This document shows positions 53,401-62,931 of a stretch of DNA of 64,000 nucleotides, in pieces. Both the position numbers and the translations under genes were made by a program. Numbering within the stretch: position 1 is the first letter of the stretch; every line of letters starts with the position of its first letter. Source of the stretch: Paracoccus haematequi (GTDB lineage Bacteria > Pseudomonadota > Alphaproteobacteria > Rhodobacterales > Rhodobacteraceae). Below the pieces are notes generated by a model. That model saw only the letters and a list, made by a program, of their open reading frames with translations. It was not told the DNA's origin and searched no databases. Where the stretch lies: assembly GCA_945881965.1 (NCBI GenBank), contig CAMCVS010000003.1:62001-126000 (forward strand). Reading direction: 5' to 3'.

Positions 53401-54042
53401 GATGCCGCCCTCGCCCACCAGATCATCCTTGACCGACTGGATAAAGCAGGCGTGCGGCTGGGGGTGTTCATAGGCGCTGGTGGATTTCGTCAGCACCTTG
53501 GTCTTGTGATCGACATAGTAATGCCCTTGCGACGGACCGTCGATGCCATAGGCCCAGAACAGGCCGGTGTTGAACCACTGGGGCGAGTTCGGCGCGGCCA
53601 TCTGCGCGGCCAGCATGAACCGCATTTCATCGAAATAGGCCCGCGCGTCGTCCTCGGCGGTGAAATAGCCACCCTGCCAGCCCCAATAGGTCCAGGCCCC
53701 GGCCAGACGGTCGAACACCTGCTTGGATGAGGTTTCGCCGACAAAGCGTTGATCTGCTGGCAGTTTCTCTAAAGCGTCAGTGTCGGGCACGGACCGCCAC
53801 AGAAATTCGGGCAGGCCGTCTTCGGGGACGCGCTTCAGCGCGGCGGGCACGCCGGCCTTGCGGAAATATTTCTGCGCAATGACGTCGGATGCAACCTGGC
53901 TCCAGGTGCTGGGCACCTCGATGCCTTCCTGGCGGAACACCGATGACCCGTCCGGGTTGCGGATCTCTGATACGGTTGTGACAAAGTCCAAAGCTGCATA
54001 GGCGTCGGCGTCGCTACGGGTAAATTTCCGTTCAATCTTCAT
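50374..54042 (-). CDS. nrdJ: Adenosylcobalamin-dependent (class II) ribonucleoside-diphosphate reductase
   Basis: 1222 residues. NrdJ makes deoxyribonucleotides with a B12-generated radical, with or without oxygen. Recognised parts are [60 protein letters not shown] with an active-site Cys, [20 protein letters not shown] and a C-terminal cysteine-rich tail ([20 protein letters not shown]). That tail probably carries the reducing cysteines. Its 3' end is the target of the islet above. The upstream region has two NrdR boxes. Confidence 0.97.
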   Translation of the reverse strand: MKIERKFTRSDADAYAALDFVTTVSEIRNPDGSSVFRQEGIEVPSTWSQVASDVIAQKYFRKAGVPAALKRVPEDGLPEFLWRSVPDTDALEKLPADQRFVGETSSKQVFDRLAGAWTYWGWQGGYFTAEDDARAYFDEMRFMLAAQMAAPNSPQWFNTGLFWAYGIDGPSQGHYYVDHKTKVLTKSTSAYEHPQPHACFIQSVKDDLVGEGGIMDLWVREARLFKYGSGTGTNFSSLRAEGEKLSGGGKSSGLMGFLKIGDRAAGAIKSGGTTRRAAKMVICDVDHPDIEEFVNWKVKEEQKVASIVAGSKMHERHLNEIFAAIRQWDGDATDAVDPAKNPALKSAIRGAKKVAIPETYVKRVLDYARQGYTAIEFPTYDTDWDSEAYASVSGQNSNNSVRVTDAFLKAVQDDADWALLRRTDGKVAKSLKARDLWENIGHAAWACADPGIQFHDTVNAWHTCPEDGAIRGSNPCSEYMFLDDTACNLASLNLLTFLKDGQFQAEDYIHACRLWTVTLEISVLMAQFPSREIAQNSFEFRTLGLGYANIGGLLMNLGLGYDSDKGRAMGAALTAILTGVAYATSAEMARDLGAFDGYARNAGHMLRVIRNHRNAAYGNGDGYEGLAVKPVALDHANCPDRRLVDLAMSAWDEALNLGAQHGYRNAQVSVIAPTGTIGLVMDCDTTGIEPDFALVKFKKLAGGGYFKIINQSVPAALEKLGYSSAQIEEMVAYAVGHGSIGNCPGINHTSLIGHGFGPREIEKVEAALGSAFDIRFVFNQWTLGADFCKGTLGIPDDKLNDPSFDLLRHLGFTRAQIDAANDHVCGTMTLEGAPFLRDEHLSVFDCANACGKRGKRYLSVDSHIYMMAAAQSFISGAISKTINMPNDATVEDCKRAYELSHSLGIKANALYRDGSKLSQPLASALVEDDEDAADVLESGTPHEKATVLAEKIVEKIIIKEIIRAQRTKLPERRKGYTQKAVVGGHKVYLRTGEYVDGTLGEIFIDMHKEGAGFRAMMNNFAIAVSVGLQYGVPLEEFVDAFTFTKFEPAGMVQGNDSIKNATSILDYIFRELAVSYLDRTDLAHVAPKGASFDDLGRGDEVEGVANLKELSDTATSRSLEVLKQISSTGYLRKRLPQELVVLQGGMAMNGTDPVAALNRLIPETTIYAATALGSGTVGMDARTKARMQGYEGEACGECGNYTLVRNGTCMKCNTCGGTSGCS

Positions 54043-54195
54043 GGCTGCCCCAAGTCCTTTTTGGCTGGTCGTTTATTGTCCGTCGCTCTGGCACAAAACG
54101 ACCCTGCCACCTGACCCTGTCAGGCGTGAACCGCCACGGGCGCGCGGCCCGACGGTATCGTTGCTTTGGTTCGTTTCTGCCCCTTGCTGCGATGC

Positions 54196-54211
54196 CCACT
54201 ATATCTTGTGG
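54196..54211. promoter_or_regulatory. NrdR box 1 upstream of nrdJ
   Basis: CCACTATATCTTGTGG matches the NrdR consensus acaCwAtATaTwGtgt at nearly all strong positions. It lies about 155 bases upstream of the nrdJ ATG. Confidence 0.8.
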
Positions 54212-54226
54212 TTTTCACCGCAGCGA

Positions 54227-54242
54227 ACACCAACTGACGTGG
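54227..54242. promoter_or_regulatory. NrdR box 2 (degenerate) upstream of nrdJ
   Basis: ACACCAACTGACGTGG keeps the outer ACAC..GTG parts of the consensus and starts exactly 31 bases from box 1, the three-turn spacing usual for NrdR box pairs. Confidence 0.6.
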
Positions 54243-54483
54243 AACAGGGGCGAGGGTCAACGGAATTTTTTGCAACAAAGGCGGATTTTTCCGTTGACGG
54301 GCCGGCTTGTCCACAGCGCGCGGATTCGAAGGTTAACCACGCCGGGGGGCAATTCTGTGGACAGTTTCGGGACTATCCCGAAAACCGCTTTTCAACGGCA
54401 GGGTTACGACATCTTGATAAGGCATTGCCTGCACTTTGCGGCAGGATCGGGGCCTGATCACCATGGACAGGGGGAAATCGCAG

Positions 54484-54981
54484 ATGATGCACAAGATGTG
54501 GGCGAATGTCTGGTCTGCTGTGCGACTCACCCCTTTGGCGGCACTGGTGGCGGGGTGCGCACCGGAACCGGGGTTGCGGCAGGCTCCGGGGACGCTGACC
54601 GAATTGCACTACAGCTTTGACGCGGCACCCGCGCGGCTGTTCGCGGTCGCCGCCGAGGTCTGCACCGACCCCGCGCAGCGCATCGCGCGACCCTCCAGCA
54701 ATACCGTCGAATGTCGCAGCCTGCTGCCCCCCGAAAACACCGCCGCCGCGATCCTGGCCTTTGACGGCACCATCAGCGATCTGCCCGAAAGCGTGATCCG
54801 CTTTGCAGGCAGCCCCGGAAAGGCCACCTATCTGGTCCGCGCGACTGTCTATCTGGAAATCCCGCGCGAAGGCAAAACCCCGGTGCAGGTGCAGGTCTAT
54901 GACCCCGAGGTGTGGCAGCGGCTGGCGGGGATCATGACCGCGACAGGCGGGCAACCTGTGCCGCAACCGGCGAAACCTTGA
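54484..54981 (+). CDS. Hypothetical lipoprotein
   Basis: 165 residues. The N-terminus has a signal with lipobox LAALVAGC (Cys near 25), so the mature protein should be lipid-anchored. The rest (LHYSFDAAPARLFAVAAEVC; FAGSPGKATYLVRATVYLEI) matches no family I recognise. ATG 54484 was chosen because AGGGGGA lies eight bases upstream; ATGs at 54463 and 54436 are alternatives. Confidence 0.65.
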   Translation: MMHKMWANVWSAVRLTPLAALVAGCAPEPGLRQAPGTLTELHYSFDAAPARLFAVAAEVCTDPAQRIARPSSNTVECRSLLPPENTAAAILAFDGTISDLPESVIRFAGSPGKATYLVRATVYLEIPREGKTPVQVQVYDPEVWQRLAGIMTATGGQPVPQPAKP

Positions 54982-55001
54982 TCTGACGCAGGAATTATTG
55001 C

Positions 55002-55078
55002 TGGTCGGGGCGAGAGGATTCGAACCCCCGACCTACGGTACCCAAAACCGTCGCGCTACCAGACTGCGCTACGCCCCG
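55002..55078 (-). tRNA. tRNA-Pro, anticodon TGG
   Basis: Read on the minus strand, CGGGGCG at 55078-55072 pairs with CGCCCCG before A-CCA (encoded, ending at 55002). The anticodon stem ACGGT/ACCGT encloses loop TTTGGGT with TGG. The T arm contains GGTTCGAATCC. Length is 77 bases. Confidence 0.95.
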
Positions 55079-55130
55079 ACACATGTGCCATAGCGGCTGG
55101 TCGCGTGAATGAAAAGCCCGGTTATCGCGG

Positions 55131-55610
55131 TCAACAGGGCCAGACTGCGGCCGCCCCAAAGGCAGGATGGCGCATTTGCGTTCCCGGTGCGATCCCCATC
55201 GCGCGCGCCAGCCCGCCGTTGATCTCCAGCACGGCGAGGATTCCCGGCCCGCCGGGGATGGCCGTTTCATCGCCCGGAATGGCATTGGAATGGACATGGC
55301 GCACCACGCCGTCCGGCCCGACAAAGATCATGTCCAGCGGGATCAGCGTGTTCTTCATCCAGAACGCGACCGGCTGCGGGCGGTCATAGACAAACAGCAT
55401 CCCGGCCCCGCGCGGCATGGTTTCGCGGAACATCAGCCCCTGTGCGCGTTCGCCTGCATCATCCGCAATTTCAACGGCAAAGCGCGCAGTCCCGCCCGTC
55501 CAGCGCAGCAGCACCTCGTCAGAACGACATTCGGCGGCGGTGACGAATTGCGGCAGCAAAGCGCCGACACAAAGGGCAAAGACCGCAGCCATCACCCCCC
55601 CGCGCGTCAT
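55131..55610 (-). CDS. DUF192-family exported protein
   Basis: 159 residues. A signal peptide (GGVMAAVFALCVGALLPQFV) precedes a DUF192 domain with RAQGLMFRETMPRGAGMLFV, FWMKNTLIPLDMIFVGPDG and AVLEINGGLARAMGIAPGTQ. The function of the family is not settled. The ATG overlaps the cold-shock gene stop (ATGA), so the pair is cotranscribed, an arrangement I recall from other Rhodobacterales. Confidence 0.9.
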   Translation of the reverse strand: MTRGGVMAAVFALCVGALLPQFVTAAECRSDEVLLRWTGGTARFAVEIADDAGERAQGLMFRETMPRGAGMLFVYDRPQPVAFWMKNTLIPLDMIFVGPDGVVRHVHSNAIPGDETAIPGGPGILAVLEINGGLARAMGIAPGTQMRHPAFGAAAVWPC

Positions 55611-56161
55611 ACGCTTGCCTTCTTGACGCCCGTTTCCCAGGCCAGAACCTCGGTTGCCATGCGACCCCGCTTTCCGTCGATCACCCGCAGTGCCACTGCT
55701 TCGCCCGGCAAAAGATCGGCAAAGCCCGAGCGGCGCAGCACCTCAATATGCACAAAGACATCCTCGGCACGGCCAAACACGTTGGCAAAACCGAAACCCT
55801 TGCCTTTATCGAACCATTTTACCCGCGCCGCTTCAAGGGGGGCCGTGCGGATGATCTCGGGGTCTATGCCCTCGAAATCGGCCAGGGCAGGATTTTCGCC
55901 CACCGCAGGCGGACGGATCGCCAACACTTCGACGGCCTGCACACCGCGTTCGGTGCGTTGCGCGGTGATGTCGATGCGCGCGCCATCGGCGACCGAGCTT
56001 TGGCCAAAGTTGCGCAACACGTTGGCGTGCAACAATATATCGGGACCGCCGTTATCCGCGACAACAAACCCGAACCCCTTGACGGGGTCGAACCATTTGA
56101 CCAGCCCGGAGACATGGCTTGGTGCTGTTGAGTCTTCGGTCACGGCCAGCCTTCCGATCAT
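55607..56161 (-). CDS. Protein with two cold-shock domains
   Basis: 184 residues with two CSD copies joined by a linker: VSGLVKWFDPVKGFGFVVAD (18-37) and ARVKWFDKGKGFGFANVFGR (about 112-131), each with the RNP-type KGFGF core. Such double proteins bind single-stranded nucleic acids and are common in alphaproteobacteria. The leader upstream carries TGTCAC several times, including GTGAATGTCAC at 56185 and 56260. Confidence 0.92.
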   Translation of the reverse strand: MIGRLAVTEDSTAPSHVSGLVKWFDPVKGFGFVVADNGGPDILLHANVLRNFGQSSVADGARIDITAQRTERGVQAVEVLAIRPPAVGENPALADFEGIDPEIIRTAPLEAARVKWFDKGKGFGFANVFGRAEDVFVHIEVLRRSGFADLLPGEAVALRVIDGKRGRMATEVLAWETGVKKASV

Positions 56162-56266
56162 TTGGTCATTGATAGTCCCTCGGGGTGAATGTCACACAGG
56201 TCGTGTCAAATTCAAGGCAAAATTGTCACGGAATTTAGCACATTTGCAACTCGCGCGACGTGAATG

Positions 56267-56887
56267 TCACGGATTCAGGCGGGATACAGCCCATGGTTCT
56301 GCCCCGGTTTCGCGTCGCCATACGAACCGATCGTGCAAGCGAAACGGACCGTCTGCCCAGAACTCTATCTCAAACGGTGCGATCCGGTAGCCTCCCCAAT
56401 AGGGGGGGCGGGACGGGTTTACCCCATGCAGCGCGGTCATCTTGGCGACTTCCGCCATCAGCGTGGCGCGTCCCGCCAAGGGTTGCGACTGTTTCGACGC
56501 CCAGGCCCCCAGACGGCTTTTGAGGCTGCGGGTGGCGTAATATTCGTCGGCCTTGGGACCGTCCTCACGCGTGACGGACCCGCGCACCCGGATCTGGCGG
56601 CGCAGGGATTTCCAGTGCAGCACAAAGGCCGCATACCCCGCGCCGTCGATTTCACGCGCTTTGGCGCTTTCGTAGTTGGTATAGAACACAAAGGCCCCCT
56701 GCCCGGCCCCCTCGGCCTCGATGTCTTTCAACAGCACCATCCGCGCATTGGGACGCCCCTGCGCATCGACCGTGGACAGGGCGATCGCATTGGGGTCATT
56801 CGGCTCGCTGGCCTCGGCCTCGGCCAACCACGCCTTGGCGATGATGAACGGGTCATCGCCCGCGAAAATTCCGGTTTGGTCCGACAT
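56267..56887 (-). CDS. pdxH: Pyridoxamine 5'-phosphate oxidase
   Basis: 206 residues from ATG 56887 (ATG 56893 adds two). It oxidises pyridox(am)ine phosphate to pyridoxal phosphate with FMN. The family pattern is clear: [53 protein letters not shown], and C-terminal [18 protein letters not shown] with [11 protein letters not shown]. Pyridoxal phosphate is the HemA cofactor, but the genes are not linked. Confidence 0.95.
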   Translation of the reverse strand: MSDQTGIFAGDDPFIIAKAWLAEAEASEPNDPNAIALSTVDAQGRPNARMVLLKDIEAEGAGQGAFVFYTNYESAKAREIDGAGYAAFVLHWKSLRRQIRVRGSVTREDGPKADEYYATRSLKSRLGAWASKQSQPLAGRATLMAEVAKMTALHGVNPSRPPYWGGYRIAPFEIEFWADGPFRLHDRFVWRRETGAEPWAVSRLNP

Positions 56888-57028
56888 GTCCATCTCCGTT
56901 GCTGCAAACTGTCCTCACGCCGAACGCTAGACCCGATGGTCACTGGCGTTCAACCCTGCGCCGCCCTTGATGACGGCAATGAGGTGCCATATGGGAACGT
57001 TAGTGCGCACCACTGTGGGGAACAAGTG

Positions 57029-57850
57029 ATGACCAACACGCTGATGGCCGGCAAGCGCGGGCTGATCATGGGGCTTGCCAATGACAAGTCGATCGCCTGG
57101 GGCATTGCCAAGGCTTGCGCCGGGGCGGGGGCCGAACTTGCCTTTACTTATATGGGCGAGGCGTTCCGCAAACGCGTGGCCCCCTTGGCCGCTGAACTGG
57201 GCGTGACGCGGCTCTATGATTGCGACGTATCCGACGAGGCCAGCATCGACGCGGCCTTTGCCGCGCTAGCCCAAGACTGGGACCGGCTGGATTTCATCGT
57301 CCATGCCATCGGGTTCTCGGACAAGAACGAATTGCGCGGGCGCTATGTTGACACCAGCCGCGCCAATTTCCTGATGACGCTGGATGTGTCGTGTTACAGC
57401 TTTACCGCCGTCATGCAGCGCGCCGAGAAGCTGATGACGGAAGGCGGGTCTGCCCTGACGCTGACCTATTATGGCGCGGAACAGGTGATGCCGCATTACA
57501 ACGTGATGGGCGTGGCCAAGGCGGCGCTGGAGGCGTCGGTGAAATATCTTGCCGAGGATCTGGGCAAGGACGGCATCCGCGTCAACGCCATCAGCGCCGG
57601 CCCGATCAAGACGCTGGCGGCCAGTGGCATCGGTGATTTCCGCTATATCCTGAAATGGAACGAGCTGAATTCGCCGCTGCGCCGCAACGTGACGCAGGAC
57701 GAGGTCGGCAAGGCCGCGCTGTTCCTCTTGTCCGATCTGGGGTCAGGGACGACGGGCGAAAACCTGCATGTGGATGCCGGATATCATGTCGTCGGCATGA
57801 AGGCGGTCGATGCGCCCGATATCGACGTGGTGACGCGGCGCAAGGAATGA
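57029..57850 (+). CDS. fabI: Enoyl-[acyl-carrier-protein] reductase (NADH)
   Basis: 273 residues. FabI completes each round of fatty acid elongation. The start has [20 protein letters not shown], and [20 protein letters not shown] contains the Tyr-x6-Lys pattern leading to [34 protein letters not shown] follows. ATG 57029 is the family start and has TGGGGAAC upstream; the frame open to 56264 is antisense to pdxH. Confidence 0.95.
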   Translation: MTNTLMAGKRGLIMGLANDKSIAWGIAKACAGAGAELAFTYMGEAFRKRVAPLAAELGVTRLYDCDVSDEASIDAAFAALAQDWDRLDFIVHAIGFSDKNELRGRYVDTSRANFLMTLDVSCYSFTAVMQRAEKLMTEGGSALTLTYYGAEQVMPHYNVMGVAKAALEASVKYLAEDLGKDGIRVNAISAGPIKTLAASGIGDFRYILKWNELNSPLRRNVTQDEVGKAALFLLSDLGSGTTGENLHVDAGYHVVGMKAVDAPDIDVVTRRKE

Positions 57851-57852
57851 CC

Positions 57853-58359
57853 ATGAGCTCAGATCGCCTGCCGCATGAACGCGGGTTCCACGTGTCCTGG
57901 GACCAGATCCACCGCGATGCCCGTGCGCTGGCCTGGCGGTTGCAGGGCCAGGGCCCCGAAGATGGCAACTGGCGCGGCGTGGTAGCGATTACGCGCGGCG
58001 GCATGGCCCCCGCGATGATCGTCGCGCGCGAGTTGGACATCCGCACCGTCGATACCATCAGCGTGAAATCCTATAACCATCAGGCCCAGACCGAGGCGCG
58101 GGTGCTGAAGGCCCCCGATGCCGCCCTGATGCAGGACGGGCACGGGATTTTGGTGGTCGATGATCTGGTGGATTCGGGGCGCACGCTGGAACTGGTGCGC
58201 GCGCTGTATCCGCGCGCGCATTTTGCGACGGTCTATGCCAAGCCCAAGGGCAAGCCGCAGGTCGATACCTATATTACCGAGGTCAGCCAGGACACCTGGA
58301 TCTTTTTCCCTTGGGATATGGCGCTGCAATATGTGCAGCCGATCCGTGGCGCCGATTGA
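57853..58359 (+). CDS. gpt: Xanthine phosphoribosyltransferase
   Basis: 168 residues. Type I phosphoribosyltransferase with the PRPP motif [20 protein letters not shown] (about 97-116) and [20 protein letters not shown]. It salvages xanthine and guanine. AAGGA lies seven bases before ATG 57853; ATG 57847 overlaps the fabI stop (ATGA) and is an alternative. Confidence 0.9.
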   Translation: MSSDRLPHERGFHVSWDQIHRDARALAWRLQGQGPEDGNWRGVVAITRGGMAPAMIVARELDIRTVDTISVKSYNHQAQTEARVLKAPDAALMQDGHGILVVDDLVDSGRTLELVRALYPRAHFATVYAKPKGKPQVDTYITEVSQDTWIFFPWDMALQYVQPIRGAD

Positions 58360-58379
58360 CGCCACGGACCTGTTCCGGC

Positions 58380-59246
58380 TTAACCAAGCTGCGCGGTGAT
58401 CGTGTCGCGCCACGGCGTGGTCGGACGCCCGATCAGCCGCGACAGGGTGCGGTCCGCGCTGAACAGCCCACCCTCTGACGCACCCCGGTCGCTGTCGGCC
58501 AGCACCCGCGCCAGACCTTCAGGCAGGCCCGCACCGATCAGGGCCGCCGCATAATCCGCCTCGGACATGTTGATGTAAGGCACCGGCTTGCCCGCGTGGG
58601 CGGACAGATGCGCGGCAAGCGCGTCGAGCGTATAGGCGTCATCGCCTGCCAATTCGTAAACCGTGCCCGAGGGCGGCAATTCCCCGGCCAGCACAGCGGC
58701 TGCGGCATCCGCGTAATCCGCCCGCGCGGCAGATGATATCAGCCCCTGCCCCGCCGCCCCGATCAGCGCGCCATGTTGCAACGCGCCCGCCGCCGACATG
58801 GCGTAGTTTTCGGTATACCAGCCATTGCGCAGGATCACGTGGTGCAGGCCGGACGCGGCCAGTGCCTGTTCGGTCGCGACATGCTCGGGCGGCAGAATGC
58901 CAAGGGGCGAACGGTCCGCGCCCAAGAGCGAGGTATAGGCGATGAACCCGGCGCCCGCCGCCTTGGCCGCTGCGATCACATTGGCATGTTGCTGCACGCG
59001 CGCACCCACTTCGCTGGACGAGATCAACAGCACGCGGTCCACCCCGGCAAAGGCCGCTGTCAGCGCGGGCAGATCGTCATAGCTGGCGATGAGCACCGTG
59101 ACGCCGCGCGCCTGCAACGGGGCCACAGCATCCGCGCGCCGCACCAAGGCACCGATGGTATCCGGCGCGTGACCCTGCAACAGCGCGTCGATTACCCGCG
59201 CGCCCAACTGCCCCGAGGCCCCGGTAATCATGAATTTGAGGGTCAT
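58380..59246 (-). CDS. NAD(P)H-binding NmrA/QorB-like quinone oxidoreductase
   Basis: 288 residues. Atypical short-chain dehydrogenase fold with FMITGASGQLGARVIDALLQ, FAGVDRVLLISSSEVGARVQ, and HVILRNGWYTENYAMSAAGA. It resembles E. coli QorB (YtfG), which reduces quinones with NADPH. It is divergent from an HxlR regulator, as qorB is from ytfH. GGCAC-ATG-GTGCC at 59265-59277 in the shared promoter is a possible operator. Confidence 0.88.
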   Translation of the reverse strand: MTLKFMITGASGQLGARVIDALLQGHAPDTIGALVRRADAVAPLQARGVTVLIASYDDLPALTAAFAGVDRVLLISSSEVGARVQQHANVIAAAKAAGAGFIAYTSLLGADRSPLGILPPEHVATEQALAASGLHHVILRNGWYTENYAMSAAGALQHGALIGAAGQGLISSAARADYADAAAAVLAGELPPSGTVYELAGDDAYTLDALAAHLSAHAGKPVPYINMSEADYAAALIGAGLPEGLARVLADSDRGASEGGLFSADRTLSRLIGRPTTPWRDTITAQLG

Positions 59247-59339
59247 CCTTGGTATCTCCTGCTTGGCACATGGTGCCGTTTCAAGTTATAGTCTCGGATG
59301 TAGACCGCAGTTGTGCGGCTGTGAAGGAGGCAGAAAATC

Positions 59340-59759
59340 ATGCCCAAGGCACCTGCAAGTAACCATCCCGCCTGCACCGAAGCCGCGCGCTTTGCAGCCG
59401 TGCCACCCGGTGCCCCGCCTGATCCGTCGGTGTGTCCGGTGCGCGATGTGCTGGACCGGATCGGGCAGAAATGGCCGCTGCTGATCCTGATCGCGCTGGA
59501 ACCTGCGCCGCTGCGGTTTTCCAATGTGCAGCGCGCGGTTGGCGATATCTCGAAACGGATGCTGACGCAGACCCTGCGCGATCTGGAACGCGACGGGATG
59601 CTGACGCGCCGGGTCTATCCGACCAAACCGCCGTCAGTGGAATATGCGCTGACCGCGCTGGGGCGATCTGCGCTGGACCCGATTGCGGCGCTGGCGGCCT
59701 GGGCCGACCTGCATCACGATACCATCCGTGCCGCGCGGCAACAGTTTGACGCCGCTTGA
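59340..59759 (+). CDS. HxlR-family transcriptional regulator
   Basis: 139 residues. The winged helix starts at [20 protein letters not shown], with the conserved Cys near 35, and continues [20 protein letters not shown] and [20 protein letters not shown]. Such proteins sense electrophiles or oxidants and usually control the divergent reductase gene. AAGGAGG lies close to the ATG. Confidence 0.92.
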   Translation: MPKAPASNHPACTEAARFAAVPPGAPPDPSVCPVRDVLDRIGQKWPLLILIALEPAPLRFSNVQRAVGDISKRMLTQTLRDLERDGMLTRRVYPTKPPSVEYALTALGRSALDPIAALAAWADLHHDTIRAARQQFDAA

Positions 59760-59811
59760 CTTGACCCCGACGGCGCGGGCAATTCTGGGCGTCCAGACCC
59801 GGAGGCCCGTC

Positions 59812-61014
59812 ATGACCCTGTCCCGCACCGCATCCACCTTTGCCCCCCCGGTGATGGAGGCGCGGCGTTGGCTGGACGGGGTGACGTTTACCCCCGACCG
59901 CCCGCTGCTGAACGTCAGCCAGGCCGCGCCGGTCGCCCTGCCCCACCCCGATATGCGCGCCGAGATGGCGCGTGTGGTGATGGATGTGGCGGACGCGCAT
60001 TTCTATGGCCCGGTGCTGGGCCTGCCCGCGCTGCGCGCCGAAGTGGCCGCGCAGTTTTCCGCCAGCTATGGCGGCGATATTCGTGCCGCCCAAGTCGCCA
60101 TCACCTCGGGCTGCAATCAGGCGTTCTGCGCCGTGATGGATACGCTGACGTCGGAAGGTGATGAGGTGTTGTTGCCGACGCCGTGGTATTTCAATCACAA
60201 GATGTGGCTGGACATGACGGGTGTGCGCGCCGTGCCGCTGCCGCCCGGTCCGGGCCTGTTGCCGCGCGTGACGGATGCCGAGGCCGCGATCACGCCGCGC
60301 ACCCGCGCCATCGTGCTGGTGACGCCAAACAACCCCGGCGGGGTGGAATATCCCGCCGATCTGGTGGCCGCGTTCTATGATCTGGCGCGGGCGCGCGGGC
60401 TTACCCTGATCGTGGACGAGACATACCGCGATTTCGACAGCCGCACCGGCGCGCCGCATAACCTGCTGACCCGGCCCGACTGGGATCAGACTCTGGTGCA
60501 GCTTTACAGTTTTTCCAAGGCTTACCGGCTGACCGGGCACCGGGTGGGGGCCGTACTGACCAGCCCCGCGCGGCTGGCCGAGGTGGAAAAGTTTCTGGAT
60601 ACCGTCACAATCTGCCCCAATCAGGTCGCGCAACATGCCGCGCTGTGGGGGATGCAGAACCTGGGTCAATGGCTGGCGGGCGAGCGGGATGAAATACTTG
60701 CGCGCGGCGCGGCGATTCATGCGGGCTTTGATGTGCTGGCGGCGAAAGGCTGGCGGTTGCTGGGGGCGGGTGCGTATTTCGCATGGATGGAACATCCCTT
60801 TGCGATGCCGTCCGATGCGCTGGCCAAGCGGCTGGTGACAGAGGCCGCCATTCTTGCGCTGCCCGGCACCATGTTCACCCCGCCCGGTGATCCGATGGGC
60901 GCGCGGGGCCTGCGGATCGCCTTCGCCAATATCGACACTGATGGCATCGCCGCGTTGTTCCGCCGGATGGCGGCGCTGGACCTGCCCCTTGCCCCTGCGG
61001 CGGACCATCACTAG
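59812..61014 (+). CDS. Pyridoxal-phosphate aminotransferase (class I/II)
   Basis: 400 residues. Fold type I aminotransferase: HFYGPVLGLPALRAEVAAQF, AITSGCNQAFCAVMDTLTSE, VLVTPNNPGGVEYPADLVAA, LIVDETYRDF, and LYSFSKAYRLTGHRVGAVLT with the cofactor Lys. It is likely an aspartate/aromatic-type enzyme, but the substrate cannot be told. ATG 59812 has GGAGG upstream. Confidence 0.9.
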   Translation: MTLSRTASTFAPPVMEARRWLDGVTFTPDRPLLNVSQAAPVALPHPDMRAEMARVVMDVADAHFYGPVLGLPALRAEVAAQFSASYGGDIRAAQVAITSGCNQAFCAVMDTLTSEGDEVLLPTPWYFNHKMWLDMTGVRAVPLPPGPGLLPRVTDAEAAITPRTRAIVLVTPNNPGGVEYPADLVAAFYDLARARGLTLIVDETYRDFDSRTGAPHNLLTRPDWDQTLVQLYSFSKAYRLTGHRVGAVLTSPARLAEVEKFLDTVTICPNQVAQHAALWGMQNLGQWLAGERDEILARGAAIHAGFDVLAAKGWRLLGAGAYFAWMEHPFAMPSDALAKRLVTEAAILALPGTMFTPPGDPMGARGLRIAFANIDTDGIAALFRRMAALDLPLAPAADHH

Positions 61015-61063
61015 ACAACGCCAAACACGAGAACGCCTCACACAGGCACCGAAAGGGTTTGTC

Positions 61064-62908
61064 ATGAAACAGTCCAAAGGCGCCGGTAAGATCTTGGTCT
61101 GGACCCTGTTGGGTCTGTTGATCCTTGGGCTTGCCGGATTTGGGGCAACGGGTCTGGGCGGCACCATCCGCAGCATCGGGTCGGTGGGCGATCAGCAGAT
61201 TCTGGTGACGGATTACGCCCGCGCCCTGCAAGAAGACCTGCGCGCCATCGAGGCACAGACCGGCCAGCGGCTTAGCTTTGCGGACGCGCAGGGCTTTGGC
61301 GTCGACCGCGCCACGCTGGGACGGCTGGTGGCCGAGGCAGCGCTGGACCATGAGACGAAACAGGCGGGCCTGTCGATTGGCGATGAAAACCTCGCCCGCG
61401 AACTGACCGGGATCGCGGCGTTTCAGGGGCCAAGCGGGCAGTTTGACCGCGACGCCTATCGTTTTGCGCTGGATCAGGCCGGCTATTCCGAAGCCGCGTT
61501 TGAAACCCGCGTCCGCGCCGAATCCGCGCGCAGCCTGATGCAGGCCGCCATTGCGGGCGGTGTCGCGATGCCTGCCGAATATGCCGATGCGCTGATCGCC
61601 TATGCCGGCGCGCGCCGCGTATTCGAACATGCCCGCCTGACGCCCGAAGACCTGCCTGCGCCGCTGCCTGCCGCGACAGACGCGGAACTGCGCGCGTGGT
61701 TTGCGGACCGCCGCGACCGGTTTCAGGAACCGGCGAAAAAGCGCATCACCTATGTCGCGCTGACGCCGGAAATGCTGATCGACAGCGTCGAGCTGGACGA
61801 AGCCAGCCTGCGCGAGGCCTATGCGGCACGGGCCGCCGAGTTCAACCGCCCCGAACGGCGGCTGGTGGAACGGTTGGCCTTTGCAACCACTGCTGCCGCC
61901 GAAGCCGCCAAGGTCGAGATCGAGGCGGGCACCCGCACGCTGGACGACTATGTCACCGAACGCGGCCTGACGCTGGATGACATTGATCTGGGCGATGTGG
62001 CGCGCGATGCCTTGGGTGCGGCGGCAGATGCGGTGTTTGCCGCCGAGGCGGGTCAGGTTGTCGGCCCCTTCGACACCTCAATCGGCCCCGCGCTGTTCCG
62101 CATGAACGGGATTTTGGCGGCTGAAATCACCAGCTATGACGACGCGCTGCCGGAACTGCGCGAGGAATTGGCCTTGGGCCGCGCGCGCCGCACCATCGAA
62201 CAGGATATTCAGGCCATCGACGATCTGATGGCGGGCGGGGCCACGCTGGAAGAGGTCGCGCAAGAGACGGCGATGGACCTTGGCACCATCGACTGGCACC
62301 CCGACGAAGGCGAAGGCATGGCCGCCTATCCCGCCTTCAACACCGCCGCCGAAACACTGGCCAAGGACGATTTCCCCCGCATCCTGCCGCTGGATGACGG
62401 CGGCATCGTCGCGCTGCGGCTGGACGAAGACATCGCCGCCCGCGCACAAGAATATGACGAGGTTGCCGACCGCGTGCAGGCGATCTGGGACTCTGAGCGC
62501 ACCGAGGCCGCGCTGCGCGCCTATGCCGAAACGCTGGTGCCACGCCTGCTGGAAGGGGCGACGTTCGAAGGCGTGGGCCTGACCACCACGCGCGAAGACG
62601 GCGCAATGCGCAGCGCCGCCATTCTGGGCACGCCGCCCGATTTCATGAGCCGGGTGTTTGCGATGAAACCCGGCGAAGTATCGATCGTGACCGCCTTTGG
62701 CGCGGCAACGCTGGTGCGGATGACGGGCGAACTGCCCCCCGATGACACGGACCCGTCCATCGTGGCGCTGCGCGCACAGGTGACGGGACAGGCCGATGCC
62801 GGGTTGCAGCAGGACGTCTATGGCGCGTTCTCGACCGATATCCAGCGCCGCGCGGGGGTCAGCCTGGATCAGGCCGCGATCAACGCGGTCAACGCGAACC
62901 AGCAGTAA
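61064..62908 (+). CDS. ppiD: Peptidyl-prolyl cis-trans isomerase D (PpiD/SurA-like foldase)
   Basis: 614 residues. One N-terminal membrane anchor (ILVWTLLGLLILGLAGFGAT) leads to a SurA-type chaperone region and a parvulin-like domain (about 230-340; ERRLVERLAFATTAAAEAAK, DLGDVARDALGAAADAVFAA). PpiD helps fold secreted and outer-membrane proteins at the translocon. It lies 23 bases upstream of trpE, an arrangement I recall from other Rhodobacteraceae. Confidence 0.9.
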   Translation: MKQSKGAGKILVWTLLGLLILGLAGFGATGLGGTIRSIGSVGDQQILVTDYARALQEDLRAIEAQTGQRLSFADAQGFGVDRATLGRLVAEAALDHETKQAGLSIGDENLARELTGIAAFQGPSGQFDRDAYRFALDQAGYSEAAFETRVRAESARSLMQAAIAGGVAMPAEYADALIAYAGARRVFEHARLTPEDLPAPLPAATDAELRAWFADRRDRFQEPAKKRITYVALTPEMLIDSVELDEASLREAYAARAAEFNRPERRLVERLAFATTAAAEAAKVEIEAGTRTLDDYVTERGLTLDDIDLGDVARDALGAAADAVFAAEAGQVVGPFDTSIGPALFRMNGILAAEITSYDDALPELREELALGRARRTIEQDIQAIDDLMAGGATLEEVAQETAMDLGTIDWHPDEGEGMAAYPAFNTAAETLAKDDFPRILPLDDGGIVALRLDEDIAARAQEYDEVADRVQAIWDSERTEAALRAYAETLVPRLLEGATFEGVGLTTTREDGAMRSAAILGTPPDFMSRVFAMKPGEVSIVTAFGAATLVRMTGELPPDDTDPSIVALRAQVTGQADAGLQQDVYGAFSTDIQRRAGVSLDQAAINAVNANQQ

Positions 62909-62931
62909 GGCCGGAACAAAGGATCTTCGTG

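Larger units (their letters stand above)
54043..54483. other. 441-base region between nrdJ and the lipoprotein gene
   Basis: No gene is supported on either strand. It holds a pair of NrdR boxes for nrdJ (54196-54242). Farther right it is AT-richer, with a TTTTTTGCAAC stretch near 54270. No cobalamin riboswitch core was recognised. Confidence 0.6.

Noticed and set aside
54043-54483. Cobalamin riboswitch in front of B12-dependent nrdJ
   Set aside because: No B12-box core or matching stem set was recognised; the NrdR boxes explain regulation.
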